Source of the DNA: Candidatus Palauibacter denitrificans
GTDB taxonomy: Bacteria; Gemmatimonadota; Gemmatimonadetes; Palauibacterales; Palauibacteraceae
Direction: 5' to 3'
NCBI GenBank assembly: GCA_009841015.1
Contig: VXMQ01000111.1
Span: forward strand, 1-35,007
DNA length: 35,007 bases
Made by a program: the position numbers and the translations under genes. The notes beneath the pieces were generated by a model that searched no databases, was not told where the DNA came from, and was given only the letters and a program-made list of their open reading frames with translations. Each line of letters begins with the position of its first letter. Position 1 is the first letter of the stretch. Below, one piece after another: positions 8,355 to 16,974 of this stretch.

Positions 8355-10577
8355 CTAGAAACGCGGAGTTACGGTGAGGCGGAAGCTGCGGGTGGGTCCC
8401 GGACTCCGTTCCTGCACGTCCACGTAGGTCTTCTGGAACAGGTTCTCGATCTTCGCCTGCACGCGGGTCCCCAGGATCCGGGTGCGCACGCGCAGGTCGA
8501 CGAGGTTGATGGCGCTGCGCTCGTCGAGCGGGAAGGCGAGCACCTGCTCCACGCGGCTCCGGTGCCGGAAGTCGACCGCGACCATACCTCTCAACCCGGA
8601 CGCCGTCGCCGTGAAGTTGTGGCGCGAACGGTAGGGGAGCGAGCGCCCGGTCCGGTCGTCCCTCGTATCGAGGAAGGTGTAGTTCGCGTTGAGGTCCAGA
8701 CGGGTCGGGATCACGCCGATCCGCAGACCCGCGTCGACGCCCCGCACCATGGCTTCGGCGACGTTGCGGAACTGAAACACGAACACGTTGTTGGGCGCCG
8801 GCGAAGGTTCGATGAGGTCCGTGTAGTCGCTCCAGAACAAGCCCGCATCGAGCCATACGCGATCAGTGAGGGTCACGGTCGCCCCGACCTCTCTGGCCCA
8901 TGCGGATTCCCCCCGCAGCTCGAGATTGGGGATGACGCGAAAGCCGAACTGGGTCGTCGACGTGAACTGCTCGGACACGCTCGGCGCCCGGTATCCGCGG
9001 CTGAGGGACCCCCGAAGGCTCAGCCGGTCGCTCGCCTCGTAGACGATCCCGAGTTTCGGATTGACGAACCGGTCCTCCATCGCCGACGTGGCCTTGTGGT
9101 AGTCGAGTCGCAGGCCCACCGAGCCGCGAACCCGGTCCGAGAACGTGATCTCATCCTGAGCGAACAGCGCGAGGTCCGTCACGTCGGGCGACGGCTCCAG
9201 GAAATTCGAGGTCACGCCGGTGAAAGCGCCTTCCGCCCCGATCGTCAGCGCGTGCGAGCGGTTGGGGAAGAGAGACCACTGGACATCGGTGCCGAGGCGC
9301 GTCGAGCGGTGGAAGTCCTCGTTGTCGTGGAAATGGTTCTGGTTCCGCGCGTGGTAGATGTGCGGGCGCACCTGCACGCGGTGTTTCGGCGTGACGATCG
9401 GATTGGCCGTCATGCCGAAGACGAGGTCGTCCGAGCGAATCCAGTCGCCGAGTTCGGCCGGGTCGACCTCCAGCGGCCGGTCCGGCGACAGCCAGGTGAA
9501 GAACTCCTCCTCTTCCTTTCCCGTCCAGTTGACGAAGATCTCCCACGGATTGGCGGATTCCGCCGGGAAGACGGTCTTGAGCCGCATCCGCCAGCGCTCC
9601 AGCGCGCCGTTCTGCCGGAACCCGTCCGATTCCTCCCGGGCCAGGTAGAGGGTGGTACCGACGTCGCCGATGCGGCGTGAGTGCTGCAGGGCGATCCCTT
9701 CCCTGCTCAGACGCTCGTCCGTGAACGAGTGCCGGGACGGCGTATCGAAGAGCCCCACGTAGCCGCGGACGATGGTCTCGGGCTCCGCCGGCGGACGTTT
9801 CGTGATCACGTTCACGACGCCACCGAGCGCGTTCGTGCCCCACAGGGTGGAATGAGGACCCTTCACGATCTCGATCTGGTCCACATCCAGCACGGGCAGG
9901 CCGCTGAAATCGATCGACGCGCCTACCCCGGAGAGCACGCGGTGGCCGTCGAGGAGCATGAGCACGCGGCTTCCGACGCCGCGCGCGAGGCCCGTCGCGC
10001 CGCGGATGTCCATCTGGCCGGAATTGAAGATCACGCCCTGCGCGAACGGAAGCGCCTCGTCGAGGGTCACGGCGTCGCGGTTGCCGAGTTCGTCGCCGCT
10101 CATCACGGCGACGCTCACGGGAGCCTCGCCGGTCCGGACGGCGGAGCGGCTCGCCGTCACGGTCAACTCGGGAACGTCGAACAGCCGGCGCTCGAGCAGG
10201 ATGTTGAGTTCGCCCGACCGGCCGGTCTGAAGTTCGCGTTCGGCGACGCGAAAGCCGTCCGCCACGACGACGAGAGTGAAGGTCCCGTTGGCGGGGGAGA
10301 CGATGCCAAAGCCGCCATCCGGCCGCGTCGTCGCGCTCAGCGGGGTGTCGCGGATGAGCACGGTGGCCCCGGCGAGGGGCGCGCCCGTCTCCGCATCCAG
10401 GACGCGGCCGCGTACGATGGCGTCCTGGGCCTGGGCGGCGAGCGGTGCGCTCGCGTAGAAGGAGGCGAGCGCCGCCCGCGCGTAGAAGGAGGCGAGCACC
10501 GCGCGCATGTAGACGAAGGCGAGCGCGGCGCCTGCCGTGAGACGTCGTCGGATCCCGACCGCTACTGCCGCTGCCAA
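8355..10577 (-). CDS. TonB-dependent outer-membrane receptor with N-terminal carboxypeptidase-regulatory-like domain; start uncertain (about 10577 or about 10509)
   Basis: GRVLDAETGAPLAGATVLIRDT domain; plug motif VEIVKGPHSTLWGTNALGGVVNVITKRP; C-terminal RLTVTPRF. Confidence 0.9.
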   Translation of the reverse strand: MAAAVAVGIRRRLTAGAALAFVYMRAVLASFYARAALASFYASAPLAAQAQDAIVRGRVLDAETGAPLAGATVLIRDTPLSATTRPDGGFGIVSPANGTFTLVVVADGFRVAERELQTGRSGELNILLERRLFDVPELTVTASRSAVRTGEAPVSVAVMSGDELGNRDAVTLDEALPFAQGVIFNSGQMDIRGATGLARGVGSRVLMLLDGHRVLSGVGASIDFSGLPVLDVDQIEIVKGPHSTLWGTNALGGVVNVITKRPPAEPETIVRGYVGLFDTPSRHSFTDERLSREGIALQHSRRIGDVGTTLYLAREESDGFRQNGALERWRMRLKTVFPAESANPWEIFVNWTGKEEEEFFTWLSPDRPLEVDPAELGDWIRSDDLVFGMTANPIVTPKHRVQVRPHIYHARNQNHFHDNEDFHRSTRLGTDVQWSLFPNRSHALTIGAEGAFTGVTSNFLEPSPDVTDLALFAQDEITFSDRVRGSVGLRLDYHKATSAMEDRFVNPKLGIVYEASDRLSLRGSLSRGYRAPSVSEQFTSTTQFGFRVIPNLELRGESAWAREVGATVTLTDRVWLDAGLFWSDYTDLIEPSPAPNNVFVFQFRNVAEAMVRGVDAGLRIGVIPTRLDLNANYTFLDTRDDRTGRSLPYRSRHNFTATASGLRGMVAVDFRHRSRVEQVLAFPLDERSAINLVDLRVRTRILGTRVQAKIENLFQKTYVDVQERSPGPTRSFRLTVTPRF
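10453..10533 (-). repeat. Three 27-bp tandem units in the TonB receptor signal-peptide coding region
   Basis: gcgtagaaggaggcgagc at 10453 and 10480, diverged copy atgtagacgaaggcgagc at 10507; encodes AFVYMRAVL-ASFYARAAL-ASFYASAPL. Confidence 0.8.
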
Positions 10578-11005
10578 ACTGTCGTCGAGGCTGCTGCGAG
10601 CGGCTCCGTTACGGTGACGGTGAGGACGTTCCCCGCCAACGTGTACGTACCCAGAGCCTGCACTTCGGTACCGCTCTGCTGCCAGCTGCCGTCGGCACGG
10701 ATGGTGAACGTGCCCTGGTCCTGAAGCATGATCCCCGCGCTGGGCACCGAGACTTCATAGGTCATCGTCCCCGATGCACTGTCGCCGGAGGACGAGGTCT
10801 GCGAGAGCGTGAAGGTTCCCGTGGCGAGCGGCGGACCGACCGTAAGCCCACCCTGGTTCAGGGATACGAGGCTATATGTGCCGGAGAGATCCGGGGGTCC
10901 GGCGGGGGCGGGCGGCTCCGGGTCCATGGTGTCGCCGCCGCCGCAGCCCGCGACAAGGGTCACGACGACCAGCGGCACGCACAATCTCAGTAAGCGCTTC
11001 TTCAT
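10562..11005 (-). CDS. Small lipoprotein
   Basis: MKKRLLRLCVPLVVVTLVAGCGGGD lipobox; beta-rich body (GTYSLVSLNQGG...GTFTLS). Confidence 0.75.
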   Translation of the reverse strand: MKKRLLRLCVPLVVVTLVAGCGGGDTMDPEPPAPAGPPDLSGTYSLVSLNQGGLTVGPPLATGTFTLSQTSSSGDSASGTMTYEVSVPSAGIMLQDQGTFTIRADGSWQQSGTEVQALGTYTLAGNVLTVTVTEPLAAASTTVWQRQ

Positions 11006-11102
11006 GAAACCTCCGTCAGTTTCGGATCAGGCGCCCCTGCGAAGACGCCGCTTCCTTCAAGATAGCCGTCCGGTTCGGAGTTGCCGAGACCACCGCTCCG
11101 CT

Positions 11103-11396
11103 CTATCCGCCGTCCTCGCCATTGGTGGGCACCGGCGCGGAACTCGCTTCTCCCTCGCGCTCTTCGCGCTCCACGACGATCGAGCAGTTCGTGACGAGCG
11201 CGGCGATGGCGCCGATCGCCGCCCAGGCGGGCAGCATCAACGTCCCCACGACGCCGATGGAGAGCGGAACCTCGATGAGTTCCTTTCCGTCCTCGTTCCG
11301 GATCGAGATGCGGCGAACGTTCCCCTCCCGGATGATCTCCTTGATCTTCCGGACGAGGTTCTCGCCCGGCACCCTGTGTTCCTCGGTCATGTCCAC
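11103..11396 (-). CDS. DUF4342-like protein
   Basis: GENLVRKIKEIIREGNVRRISIRNEDGKELIEVPLSIGVVGTLMLPAWAAIGAIAALVTNCSIVVE. Confidence 0.75.
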   Translation of the reverse strand: MDMTEEHRVPGENLVRKIKEIIREGNVRRISIRNEDGKELIEVPLSIGVVGTLMLPAWAAIGAIAALVTNCSIVVEREEREGEASSAPVPTNGEDGG

Positions 11397-11533
11397 CTCC
11401 CTTGCGGCGCCGCCGCGAGTCCGGCTTGATGGTGGGGCCCGGCCTGATGCCGGATCCCTGGCAGTCCGTCGTACGCTCGCGATCCGGTCCGGGTTTTGCG
11501 AGCCGCGCGGAAACCCCTCTCGCGAGGAAAACG

Positions 11534-12499
11534 ATGAAACGCTATCGAATGGAACTCCGAACCCTCGTGCTCGCGCTCGCCCTTGCGGCCTGCGGGGAGG
11601 CGGCGGACAACGGCGAAGCCCCCGCCGCCGGGGCCGGACTCCCGGAGGGGGCGGAGGCGATCTCCCTCCTCGGCGAACCTCTCTATCCGTCCCCCGCTTC
11701 GGCGCAGCAGGCGCAGGACATCGAAGTGGCGCGTGCGGACTACGACGCGGATCCGGATGATGCGGACGCGATCATCTGGCTCGGCCGGCGCGTCGGGTAC
11801 ACGGGGGCCTTTCGCGACGCCATCGAGATCTTTTCGGAAGGGATCGAGAAGCACCCGGACGACGCGCGGATGTACCGTCATCGAGGGCACCGCTGGATCA
11901 GCGTCCGGGAGTTCGACCGCGCCATCGAGGACCTGTCTCACGCCGCCGGCCTCGTGCGGGGCGAGGAGGACGAGGTCGAGCCGGACGGCCAGCCCAACGC
12001 CCGCGGCATCCCGACGAGCACGCTGCAGTCGAACATCCACTACCACCTGGCGCTGGCCCGCTATCTGAAAGGGGATTTCGAGGGAGCGCTGCCGTCGTAC
12101 GAGGCCTACATGGCCGTGACGACGAACCCCGACCAGCTCGTGGCCATCTCGCACTGGTGGTACATGGCGCTCCGGCGTCTGGGCCGCGACGCGGAGGCGG
12201 CGGCCGTCCTCGAACCGGTGACGGCGGATCTCGATGTCATCGAGAACACCAGCTATCACCGGCTCCTCCTCATGTACCGGGGGGAGCTCGATGCCGACGA
12301 ACTGTGGGATCCCGAGAGCGGAGATCCGGCGGGCGTGGCGGTCGCGTACGGCATCGCGACCTGGCACCTCTACAACGGCCGCGAGGCGCAGGCGGCGGAG
12401 ATGTACCGCCGCATCCTCGAGGGTTCCGGTTGGGCGGGGTTCGGCTACATCGCATCCGAGGCGGAGATCGCCCGCCTGGAGGCCGACGCCGGCGGCTGA
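11534..12499 (+). CDS. Tetratricopeptide-repeat lipoprotein
   Basis: MKRYRMELRTLVLALALAACGE lipobox from the ATG at 11534; TPR-like helical repeats (AIIWLGRRVGYTGAFRDAIEIFSEGIEKHPDDARMYRHRGHRWI). Confidence 0.8.
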   Translation: MKRYRMELRTLVLALALAACGEAADNGEAPAAGAGLPEGAEAISLLGEPLYPSPASAQQAQDIEVARADYDADPDDADAIIWLGRRVGYTGAFRDAIEIFSEGIEKHPDDARMYRHRGHRWISVREFDRAIEDLSHAAGLVRGEEDEVEPDGQPNARGIPTSTLQSNIHYHLALARYLKGDFEGALPSYEAYMAVTTNPDQLVAISHWWYMALRRLGRDAEAAAVLEPVTADLDVIENTSYHRLLLMYRGELDADELWDPESGDPAGVAVAYGIATWHLYNGREAQAAEMYRRILEGSGWAGFGYIASEAEIARLEADAGG

Positions 12500-12505
12500 C
12501 CCGCT

Positions 12506-12531
12506 GCAACTTTTTTCCCACCAGCCTCGTT
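12506..12531 (+). promoter_or_regulatory. Putative ECF-sigma-type promoter, copy 1
   Basis: GCAAC-N17-CGTT. Confidence 0.25.
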
Positions 12532-12563
12532 CCCGGCAAGGACGCGACCGGCCGCGACGGACC

Positions 12564-12589
12564 GCAACCTTTCGGCGGCTCGACGCGTC
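12564..12589 (+). promoter_or_regulatory. Putative ECF-sigma-type promoter, copy 2
   Basis: GCAAC-N17-CGTC about 80 bp upstream of the DUF5916 start. Confidence 0.35.
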
Positions 12590-12671
12590 CTACTTCGCAA
12601 GGTGAGTAGCCCGTGGCAGCAGGGTTCGCCATGGGCCGCCAGGGTTCGGGCTGACTTAAGGAAGGTTTACG

Positions 12672-15386
12672 GTGGGGTTTTCCTCTTTCTTGATAGATTC
12701 CGCCGCTCCGGTGCGTCGGCTGGCGGCGTTCGGGTTGCTGATGGGCCTGGCCGCGCCGATTGCGGCACAGGATTCCGCCACCGGCAGCGAGACATCCGCG
12801 CGGGGCGCCGCGGCGCCCGTGCTGCAGGCGATCCGGGCCACGGAGCCGCCGCAGATCGACGGACGGCTGGATGAACCCGCCTGGAGCGGGGCCCCGACTG
12901 CCCGCGACTTCGTCCAGTTCCGCCCCGACCCGGGCGAGCCCGCCAGCGAGCGCACCGAGGTCCGCATCCTCTACACGGACGACGCCGTCTATGTCGCCGC
13001 GCGGATGTACGACAGCGATCCCGCCGGGATCATCCGCCGGCTCGCCCGCCGCGACGAGCAGGTGACGACGGACATCTTTCACGTCGCGTTCGACAGCTAC
13101 TTCGATCGCCGCACCGCGTTCCGTTTCGCCGTCAGCGTGGCGGGCGTCCAGAGCGACGGGCTGCTGTTCTCCGACACGCAGGCGGACGACGATTGGGACG
13201 CGGTGTGGGAGAGTGCGACGCGCACGGACGAGACCGGCTGGACCGCCGAAATGCGGATCCCGCTCTCGCAGCTCCGCTTCGCCGGATCCTCCGAGGACGG
13301 CGCCGGAAGCACGTGGGGCATCAACTTCCGGCGCGAGATCGCCCGCCTGGAAGAGGTGAGCGTGTGGGCACCCCTGCCGGAGGACGGCTCGCGGCTCGTC
13401 TCCGCGTTCGGCACGCTGCGCGACCTGCGGGACCTCCGGCCGCGCCGCAATCTCGAGGTCCGGCCCTACGTCCTCTCTTCGGCGACGCGGGCGCCCGGGG
13501 CCGCCGCCGATCCCTTCTACACCGCCACGGCCCTGCGCCAGACGGTGGGAGGCGATCTGAAGTACGGAATCACGGAAAACCTCACGCTCGACGTCACCGT
13601 CAACCCCGACTTCGGTCAGGTCGAAGCGGATCCGTCCGTCGTAAACCTCTCGGCGTTCGAGACGTTCTTTCCCGAGAAGCGGCCGTTCTTCCAGGAAGGA
13701 TCCGACATCTTCGGCTTTTCCGTCGGCCCGGGCGACGATCAGAACAACGAGTCGCTCTTCTACAGCCGCCGCATCGGGCGGACGCCCCAAGGGTCCGTGA
13801 CGGGCCCGGCCGATTACCGCGACGTGCCGGCGGCGACGAGCATTCTCGGCGCGGCGAAGCTGTCCGGAAAGACGGCGAACGGGTGGTCGATCGGCTTCAT
13901 CGACGCGCTCACATCGAGCGAGATGGCGCAGTTCTCCACCCCGGGGGGGACGCTGGGCGAGCAGGTGGTCGAACCGGTGACGAACTACGCGGTCGGGCGG
14001 GTCATCCGGGACTTCCGCGACGGGGAGAGCGCGGTCGGCCTCATCGCCACCGCCACGAACCGGCGCATGGATGCCGGGGGGCCGCTCTCTTTCCTCGCGG
14101 ACCAGGCGTACACCGGAGGGGTCGACTTCCGGCATCGGTTCGCGAACGGCAACTACGAGATCAGCGGCCATCTGATCGGGAGCACGGTGAGCGGGAGTCC
14201 GGAGGCGATCGAGCGCATCCAGCGTTCCTCGGTCCATTACTTCCAGAGCCCGGACTCCAGGCACGGACTGGACCCCACCCGCACGCGTCTCTCGGGCAGC
14301 ACGTCGACGGTCAGTTTCTCCAAGGTGGGAGGCGGCAACTGGCGTTACGGACTGTTCGGCGAGAACCGGTCTCCCGGCTTCGAGGCGAACGACCTCGGAT
14401 TCCAGCAGAACTCGGACTACCGGGTCGGGGCGGTCTGGGTGAACTACGAGCAGTTCCGGCCGCAGGGGCCGTTTCGGAACTGGGGAGTGAACGCGGCCAC
14501 ATGGTCCGGCTGGACGTTCCGCGGCGAACGGCAGTTCACGGGCGGCAACGTGAACGGGAACTTCCAGCTCAAGAACTTCTGGCGCGGCTTCGCCGGATTC
14601 AACCAGGAGTGGGCGGGACTCGCCACCACGGCGCTGCGCGGGGGTCCCACGCTCTACCAGCCGAGCCAGTGGAGCAGTTGGGGCGGGATGTTCACGGATT
14701 CCCGCAAGCCCGTGCAACTGGGGGCCGTCTTCAACGCTGGAGGAGAGTACCGCACGGCGACCCGCCGCTTCGGCCTTTCGCCGAACGTGAGGCTCCAGCC
14801 GTCGAGTCGTCTCCAGCTCAACATCGGCCCAAGCCTGCACTGGAACGATCGGGCGTGGCAATTCGTGTCGCGGCCCGACGCCCCGGACGGAACGCACTAC
14901 GTGTTCGCGCGCCTCAGCCAGCAGACGGTCTCGATCACGACGCGCCTGAACTACACGTTCAGCCCGGACCTTTCGCTTCAGTTCTACGCTCAGCCTTTCG
15001 TGAGCGCGGGGAGCTACGACCGTTTCATGGAGGTCGACGACCCACGGGCGTCCGATTTCTCCGACCGCTTTCGGACGTACGGCGAGAACGAGATCCGGCG
15101 GTTGGAGGCGAACGGCTTCGGGCTTTACCAGGTCGACGCCGACCGGGACGGGACTGCGGACTTCGGTTTCGCGGATCCCGATTTCAACGTGAAGTCCTTC
15201 CGCTCCAACCTGGTCCTGCGCTGGCAGTACCGGCCCGGATCGACCGTGTTCCTCGTCTGGAGCCGTGACCAGCAGTCGTTCCGCAACGACGGTTCGTTTC
15301 GCCTCGGCGAGGATCTGACGGATCTCGCGCGGATTCCCTCCACCAATATCTTCCTCGTGAAGTTCGAGCACTGGCTCGGACTCTAA
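12672..15386 (+). CDS. DUF5916 outer-membrane protein with N-terminal CBM9-like domain
   Basis: IDGRLDEPAWSGAPTARDFVQFRPDPGEPASERTEVRILY; NPDFGQVEADPSVVNLSAFETFFPEKRPFFQEGSDIFGF; beta-barrel-like C-terminal half. Confidence 0.9.
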   Translation: MGFSSFLIDSAAPVRRLAAFGLLMGLAAPIAAQDSATGSETSARGAAAPVLQAIRATEPPQIDGRLDEPAWSGAPTARDFVQFRPDPGEPASERTEVRILYTDDAVYVAARMYDSDPAGIIRRLARRDEQVTTDIFHVAFDSYFDRRTAFRFAVSVAGVQSDGLLFSDTQADDDWDAVWESATRTDETGWTAEMRIPLSQLRFAGSSEDGAGSTWGINFRREIARLEEVSVWAPLPEDGSRLVSAFGTLRDLRDLRPRRNLEVRPYVLSSATRAPGAAADPFYTATALRQTVGGDLKYGITENLTLDVTVNPDFGQVEADPSVVNLSAFETFFPEKRPFFQEGSDIFGFSVGPGDDQNNESLFYSRRIGRTPQGSVTGPADYRDVPAATSILGAAKLSGKTANGWSIGFIDALTSSEMAQFSTPGGTLGEQVVEPVTNYAVGRVIRDFRDGESAVGLIATATNRRMDAGGPLSFLADQAYTGGVDFRHRFANGNYEISGHLIGSTVSGSPEAIERIQRSSVHYFQSPDSRHGLDPTRTRLSGSTSTVSFSKVGGGNWRYGLFGENRSPGFEANDLGFQQNSDYRVGAVWVNYEQFRPQGPFRNWGVNAATWSGWTFRGERQFTGGNVNGNFQLKNFWRGFAGFNQEWAGLATTALRGGPTLYQPSQWSSWGGMFTDSRKPVQLGAVFNAGGEYRTATRRFGLSPNVRLQPSSRLQLNIGPSLHWNDRAWQFVSRPDAPDGTHYVFARLSQQTVSITTRLNYTFSPDLSLQFYAQPFVSAGSYDRFMEVDDPRASDFSDRFRTYGENEIRRLEANGFGLYQVDADRDGTADFGFADPDFNVKSFRSNLVLRWQYRPGSTVFLVWSRDQQSFRNDGSFRLGEDLTDLARIPSTNIFLVKFEHWLGL

Positions 15387-15392
15387 GTCTGG

Positions 15393-15422
15393 TGTGGCGG
15401 GAGCGGCGCCGTTTCCGCCACA
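15393..15422 (+). terminator. Hairpin after the DUF5916 gene (no T-tract)
   Basis: TGTGGCGG ... CCGCCACA, 8-bp perfect arms directly after the TAA. Confidence 0.4.
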
Positions 15423-15461
15423 GTCCAGGGTCTGCCAGGGCGTTCAGCGCGGTGAGAAGCG

Positions 15462-15698
15462 GTGACCGGTTACATCTTCGTGGCGCTTGCGGTGCTGGTG
15501 GCGGTGGCCGGCTGGCGTGCGCGGCGGCGGCTGCGCCACGCGACCCGGAGCGGCGTGACGGACGAGATCGTGCGGCGCATCGAGACGGTGGGCCGCGTGG
15601 ACGCGGAGGATGTCGAACCGGTCGATCTCGAGTTGGCGAAGGCCGAAGAGGACGAATTCTGGGCCCAGACGTGGGACGAGCCCGAAGAGAACTGGTAA
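15462..15698 (+). CDS. Small single-TM protein with acidic C-terminus
   Basis: GTG start; MTGYIFVALAVLVAVAGWRARRRLRH...EEDEFWAQTWDEPEENW. Confidence 0.5.
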   Translation: MTGYIFVALAVLVAVAGWRARRRLRHATRSGVTDEIVRRIETVGRVDAEDVEPVDLELAKAEEDEFWAQTWDEPEENW

Positions 15699-15717
15699 GC
15701 GGACTGGCGGGGATTCG

Positions 15718-16926
15718 ATGATGAACACGGCACGGAACTCCGGTGCGACCCGCATCGGGCTGGCGGCGATTGCGCTGGCGGCAATCACGCTGTCGGCGGC
15801 GGTCCGCGTGGGAGAGGCGCAGGAGGCGCCGCGGGTTTCATTCGGGCCGGCGGCCGCGGCCTTCGAGGACGGCCTCGGCTCCATGCGCGGCGTGCGCGAA
15901 CTCGAGGACGGTCGCGTGCTCATCGCGGACGGCTTCGGCGCGGCGGTTATCGCGTGGATGCCCGGGGGCCGCGCGGACACACTGACGAACACGGGCCAGG
16001 GTCCGCAGGAGTATCGCACGCCGGACGGTCTCTTCCCTCTCCCGGGCGGCGCGACGCTCCTCGTCGATCTCGGCAATGCCCGGCTCACCCGCATCGAAGC
16101 CGACCTCGGCTTCGGCGAGACGTGGCCCATCGCTCAGGGGGCGCCGAATACCGGGATGACGATGATGATTCCGGTGGGGACCGACCGCGAAGGCGGGATC
16201 TATTTCCAGCGGCGACTCGACGGGATGGGGGGAACATCGGATTCGGCGGCCGTGGCGCGCTTCGATCCGGCTACGGGCGAGATCTCCGAGGTCGGACGGG
16301 TGCGGCTGGCGGCCCAGACGCGGGTCGAGTCCGGGGATGCCAACAACCGCAGCGTGAACATCCGGCCGGTGCCGTTCTCCAACCAGGATGCGTGGAACGT
16401 GGCCTGGGACGGCCGCGTGGCGGTCGCGCGCGCGGACGGCTACCGGCTGGAGTGGCTGGACTCCGCGGGCGGCGTCACGCGGGGGCCCGAGATACCCTAC
16501 GAACCCGTGCGGGTGCGGCGGGCGGACCAGGACGAGTGGCTGGAGGGCCTCGGAGGCGGCCTGCGTGTCGAGGCCACGGACGACGGGAGCGGGATGCGGA
16601 TGTCCATGAGCCGCGCGCCGTCAGGCTCAAGCAATGCCGACCCCTCCGACTTCGAGTGGCCCGACGCGAAGCCGGTCATTCCGGCCGGGGCGGTCGCCGT
16701 CGACGCGCAAGCCCGGGCGTGGGTCCGGCGGCATGTGCCGGCGGGGGAAACCCACCTGTATGACGTGTTCGACGGCGGCGGGCAGCGAATCGCGCAGGTG
16801 GAACTGCCCGAGGACCGGCGGCTTGTCGCCTTCGGAGCGGAGAGCGCTTACCTGGTCCGAAGCGACGAACTCGGTTTCGCCTGGCTCGAGAAGTACGCGT
16901 TGCCGGCCTTGCCCGGGGAGCGCTGA
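15718..16926 (+). CDS. 6-bladed beta-propeller (NHL-like) exported protein
   Basis: Signal peptide; VRELEDGRVLIADGFGAAVIAWMPGGRADTLTNTGQGPQEYRTPDGLFPLPGGATLLVDLGNARLTRI. Confidence 0.75.
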   Translation: MMNTARNSGATRIGLAAIALAAITLSAAVRVGEAQEAPRVSFGPAAAAFEDGLGSMRGVRELEDGRVLIADGFGAAVIAWMPGGRADTLTNTGQGPQEYRTPDGLFPLPGGATLLVDLGNARLTRIEADLGFGETWPIAQGAPNTGMTMMIPVGTDREGGIYFQRRLDGMGGTSDSAAVARFDPATGEISEVGRVRLAAQTRVESGDANNRSVNIRPVPFSNQDAWNVAWDGRVAVARADGYRLEWLDSAGGVTRGPEIPYEPVRVRRADQDEWLEGLGGGLRVEATDDGSGMRMSMSRAPSGSSNADPSDFEWPDAKPVIPAGAVAVDAQARAWVRRHVPAGETHLYDVFDGGGQRIAQVELPEDRRLVAFGAESAYLVRSDELGFAWLEKYALPALPGER

Positions 16927-16928
16927 CG

Positions 16929-16946
16929 CCGGCGGGGCTCCGCCGG
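16929..16946. terminator. Hairpin between convergent genes
   Basis: CCGGCGG-GGCT-CCGCCGG just after the stop of the propeller gene. Confidence 0.45.
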
Positions 16947-16974
16947 TCCCGAACGGCGAGTACGGCGCCGCGAC

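Noticed and set aside
8142-9680. 512-aa + ORF opposite the PQQ and TonB genes
   Set aside because: Shadow frame; the minus-strand products are clearly identified.
12270-15371. 1033-aa minus-strand ORF opposite the DUF5916 gene, and 691-aa + ORF 13193-15268
   Set aside because: High-GC codon structure keeps shadow frames open. Translations are Arg/Pro/Gly/His-rich with no recognisable domains, while the 12672-15386 frame has clear family motifs.
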